NCBI GenBank assembly: GCA_004193325.1
Contig: SEDW01000003.1
Location: 1 to 37,275 of the forward strand
Length of the DNA stretch: 37,275 bases
Reading direction: 5' to 3'
From: Pseudomonadota bacterium
Lineage (GTDB): Bacteria > Bdellovibrionota_B > Oligoflexia > Oligoflexales > Oligoflexaceae
Shown: piece by piece, positions 36,403 to 37,275 of the stretch
Layout of the letters: each line of letters starts with the position of its first letter
How positions within the stretch are numbered: the first letter of the stretch is position 1
The notes under the pieces: generated by a model
Told to the model about the DNA's origin: nothing
Seen by the model: only the letters and a program-made list of their open reading frames with translations
Databases searched by the model: none
Program-made: the position numbers and the translations under genes

Positions 36403-37275
36403 TTAGGCAACGACAGTGAGCTTCTGTCTTAAGGTATAAGCTGCGCCGCGGAGAATCTCAAGACGCTCAGGTCTCATCTTGTCCAAAGAGTTGACGATGA
36501 AAGCCATTCGGAGGTTCTGCAAAAAGAATTCCCGGTGTTTTTCGATGAAGCCCCAGTAGAGCCCGTCCACCCCCTCCTGCCATTCTCCAGCTTCGAAGTT
36601 GCCCATCTTCCGGTAGTAATTGGCTCCACAAATATAGGGTTTTGTGGCAAAGATCCCGCCATCACTGAAAATGGCCATCCCGTAGACATTAGGGCCCATC
36701 ACCCAATCTGCCGAATCAATGAACATCTCCATAAACCAGCGGTGAGCTTCCTGGGGATCGATCTCGAGGAGAAGCATCAAACTTCCCACAACCATGAGTC
36801 GCTCGATATGGTGAGCGTAGCCATAGCGAAGGCATTTCTGAATCGTCGCGTCCAGGGGTGGAATTCCTGTGTCTCCCCTATACCAATGAGGGCTGAGCTT
36901 ACGTCGATGGTTCCAGAAGTTAGTCCTTTCTTGCTGAGCACCAAAGTTATGGTAGATGCCTCGAACAAACTCTCTCCAGCCGATGATCTGTCTGACGAAA
37001 CCCTCTAACGAATTTATTGGAATAGAATTGGCTTTAGCTTTAGCCAGAGCCGCTTTGATGACTTCAGAAGGTGTCAGAAGCCCTGTGTTAAGAAAAGGCG
37101 TTAGCACTGAGTGGAAAACGAAAGGTGAGTGTGCTGGCAATGCATCTTCATAAGGCCCGAAGTTAGAGAAGCGATTCTCAAGGAAGTCTTCAAGCCATAG
37201 CCGAGCGCCTTGTCGATCGGTCGGTAGCCAGAAATCTTCGGAATGACCTGGATGATCGGCGAAATGCTCATCTAT
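36403..37275 (-). CDS. Photolyase/cryptochrome-related flavoprotein, partial (N-terminus off the right edge)
   Basis: 291 codons are visible. The frame is open to the window edge (FGPYEDALPAHSPFVFHSVL), so the TTG at 37140 is not the start. The sequence is the FAD-binding helical domain of the prokaryotic cryptochrome/photolyase-related group (PF04244): LNTGLLTPSEVI, IGWREFVRGIYH, YGYAHHIERLMVVG, FIDSADWVMGPNVYGMAIFSDGG, KPYICGANYYRKMG. Members repair (6-4) lesions or sense light. The three C-terminal cysteines (C-x-x-C ... C) that help hold the [4Fe-4S] cluster in PhrB/CryB are absent: the segment reads GNFEAGEWQEGVDGLYW. It probably belongs to the subgroup without the cluster. First gene of an operon with the ferritin-like protein. 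Confidence 0.93.
   Translation of the reverse strand: MDEHFADHPGHSEDFWLPTDRQGARLWLEDFLENRFSNFGPYEDALPAHSPFVFHSVLTPFLNTGLLTPSEVIKAALAKAKANSIPINSLEGFVRQIIGWREFVRGIYHNFGAQQERTNFWNHRRKLSPHWYRGDTGIPPLDATIQKCLRYGYAHHIERLMVVGSLMLLLEIDPQEAHRWFMEMFIDSADWVMGPNVYGMAIFSDGGIFATKPYICGANYYRKMGNFEAGEWQEGVDGLYWGFIEKHREFFLQNLRMAFIVNSLDKMRPERLEILRGAAYTLRQKLTVVA

Noticed and set aside
1-37275. tRNA genes, rRNA, CRISPR arrays
   Set aside because: No cloverleaf-like tRNA segments, rRNA stretches or regularly spaced direct repeats with unique spacers were noticed. The only regular tandem repeats are the IS21 end repeats and the BspA-like protein repeats.

Overview
The window looks like an accessory region of a Gram-negative bacterial chromosome. 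The evidence is two predicted lipoproteins with lipobox cysteines, standard Shine-Dalgarno sites, ordinary use of all three stop codons, and many one- and two-component signalling proteins. I cannot place the organism firmly. The mix of transposase families and sensor kinases is compatible with a deltaproteobacterial or Bdellovibrionota-like lineage, but that is a weak guess. No tRNA, rRNA or CRISPR array was seen.

Layout. Positions 1-9,200 hold a BLUF blue-light sensor (551-976), a complete IS3-family element with terminal repeats and a 3-bp target duplication (2040-3328), a large lipoprotein with thirteen 25-residue BspA-like repeats (3561-6188), and a group II intron (6924-8807) sitting inside a decayed zinc-ribbon transposase gene. 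Positions 9,200-11,700 carry a Cys-rich small protein, a lone receiver protein and an OmpR-type regulator whose receiver lacks the usual acidic pair. From 11,780 to 15,292 an IS21-family element is nested in an older IS2-like relic. Positions 15,300-20,450 contain a histidine kinase, a receiver protein in a two-gene operon, a divergently transcribed HTH-like regulator with a nested inverted repeat between them, and more transposon debris. A decayed IS481-type element (20458-21548) follows, then a chemoreceptor (21996-23552), a divergent GAF hybrid kinase (23800-25806), a histidine kinase broken by one stop codon (26471-27601) and an IS2-like relic.

The right third (29.3-37.3 kb) is the most intact part. 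A double-domain KaiC-like ATPase overlaps a hybrid histidine kinase in one operon. Next come three hemerythrin-type (HHE) proteins in a row with a small lipoprotein between the second and third. A convergent operon of a photolyase-related flavoprotein (running off the right edge) and a ferritin-like protein related to the VioB/RebD dimer synthase domain closes the window.

Taken together, the intact genes centre on sensing light (BLUF, photolyase-like flavoprotein), sensing or handling oxygen and iron (hemerythrins, ferritin-like protein), timing or ATPase-based signalling (KaiC plus kinase) and phosphorelay. The joint light/oxygen stress reading is my inference. The neighbourhood has been bombarded by mobile elements: at least eight insertions or relics, two of them nested.
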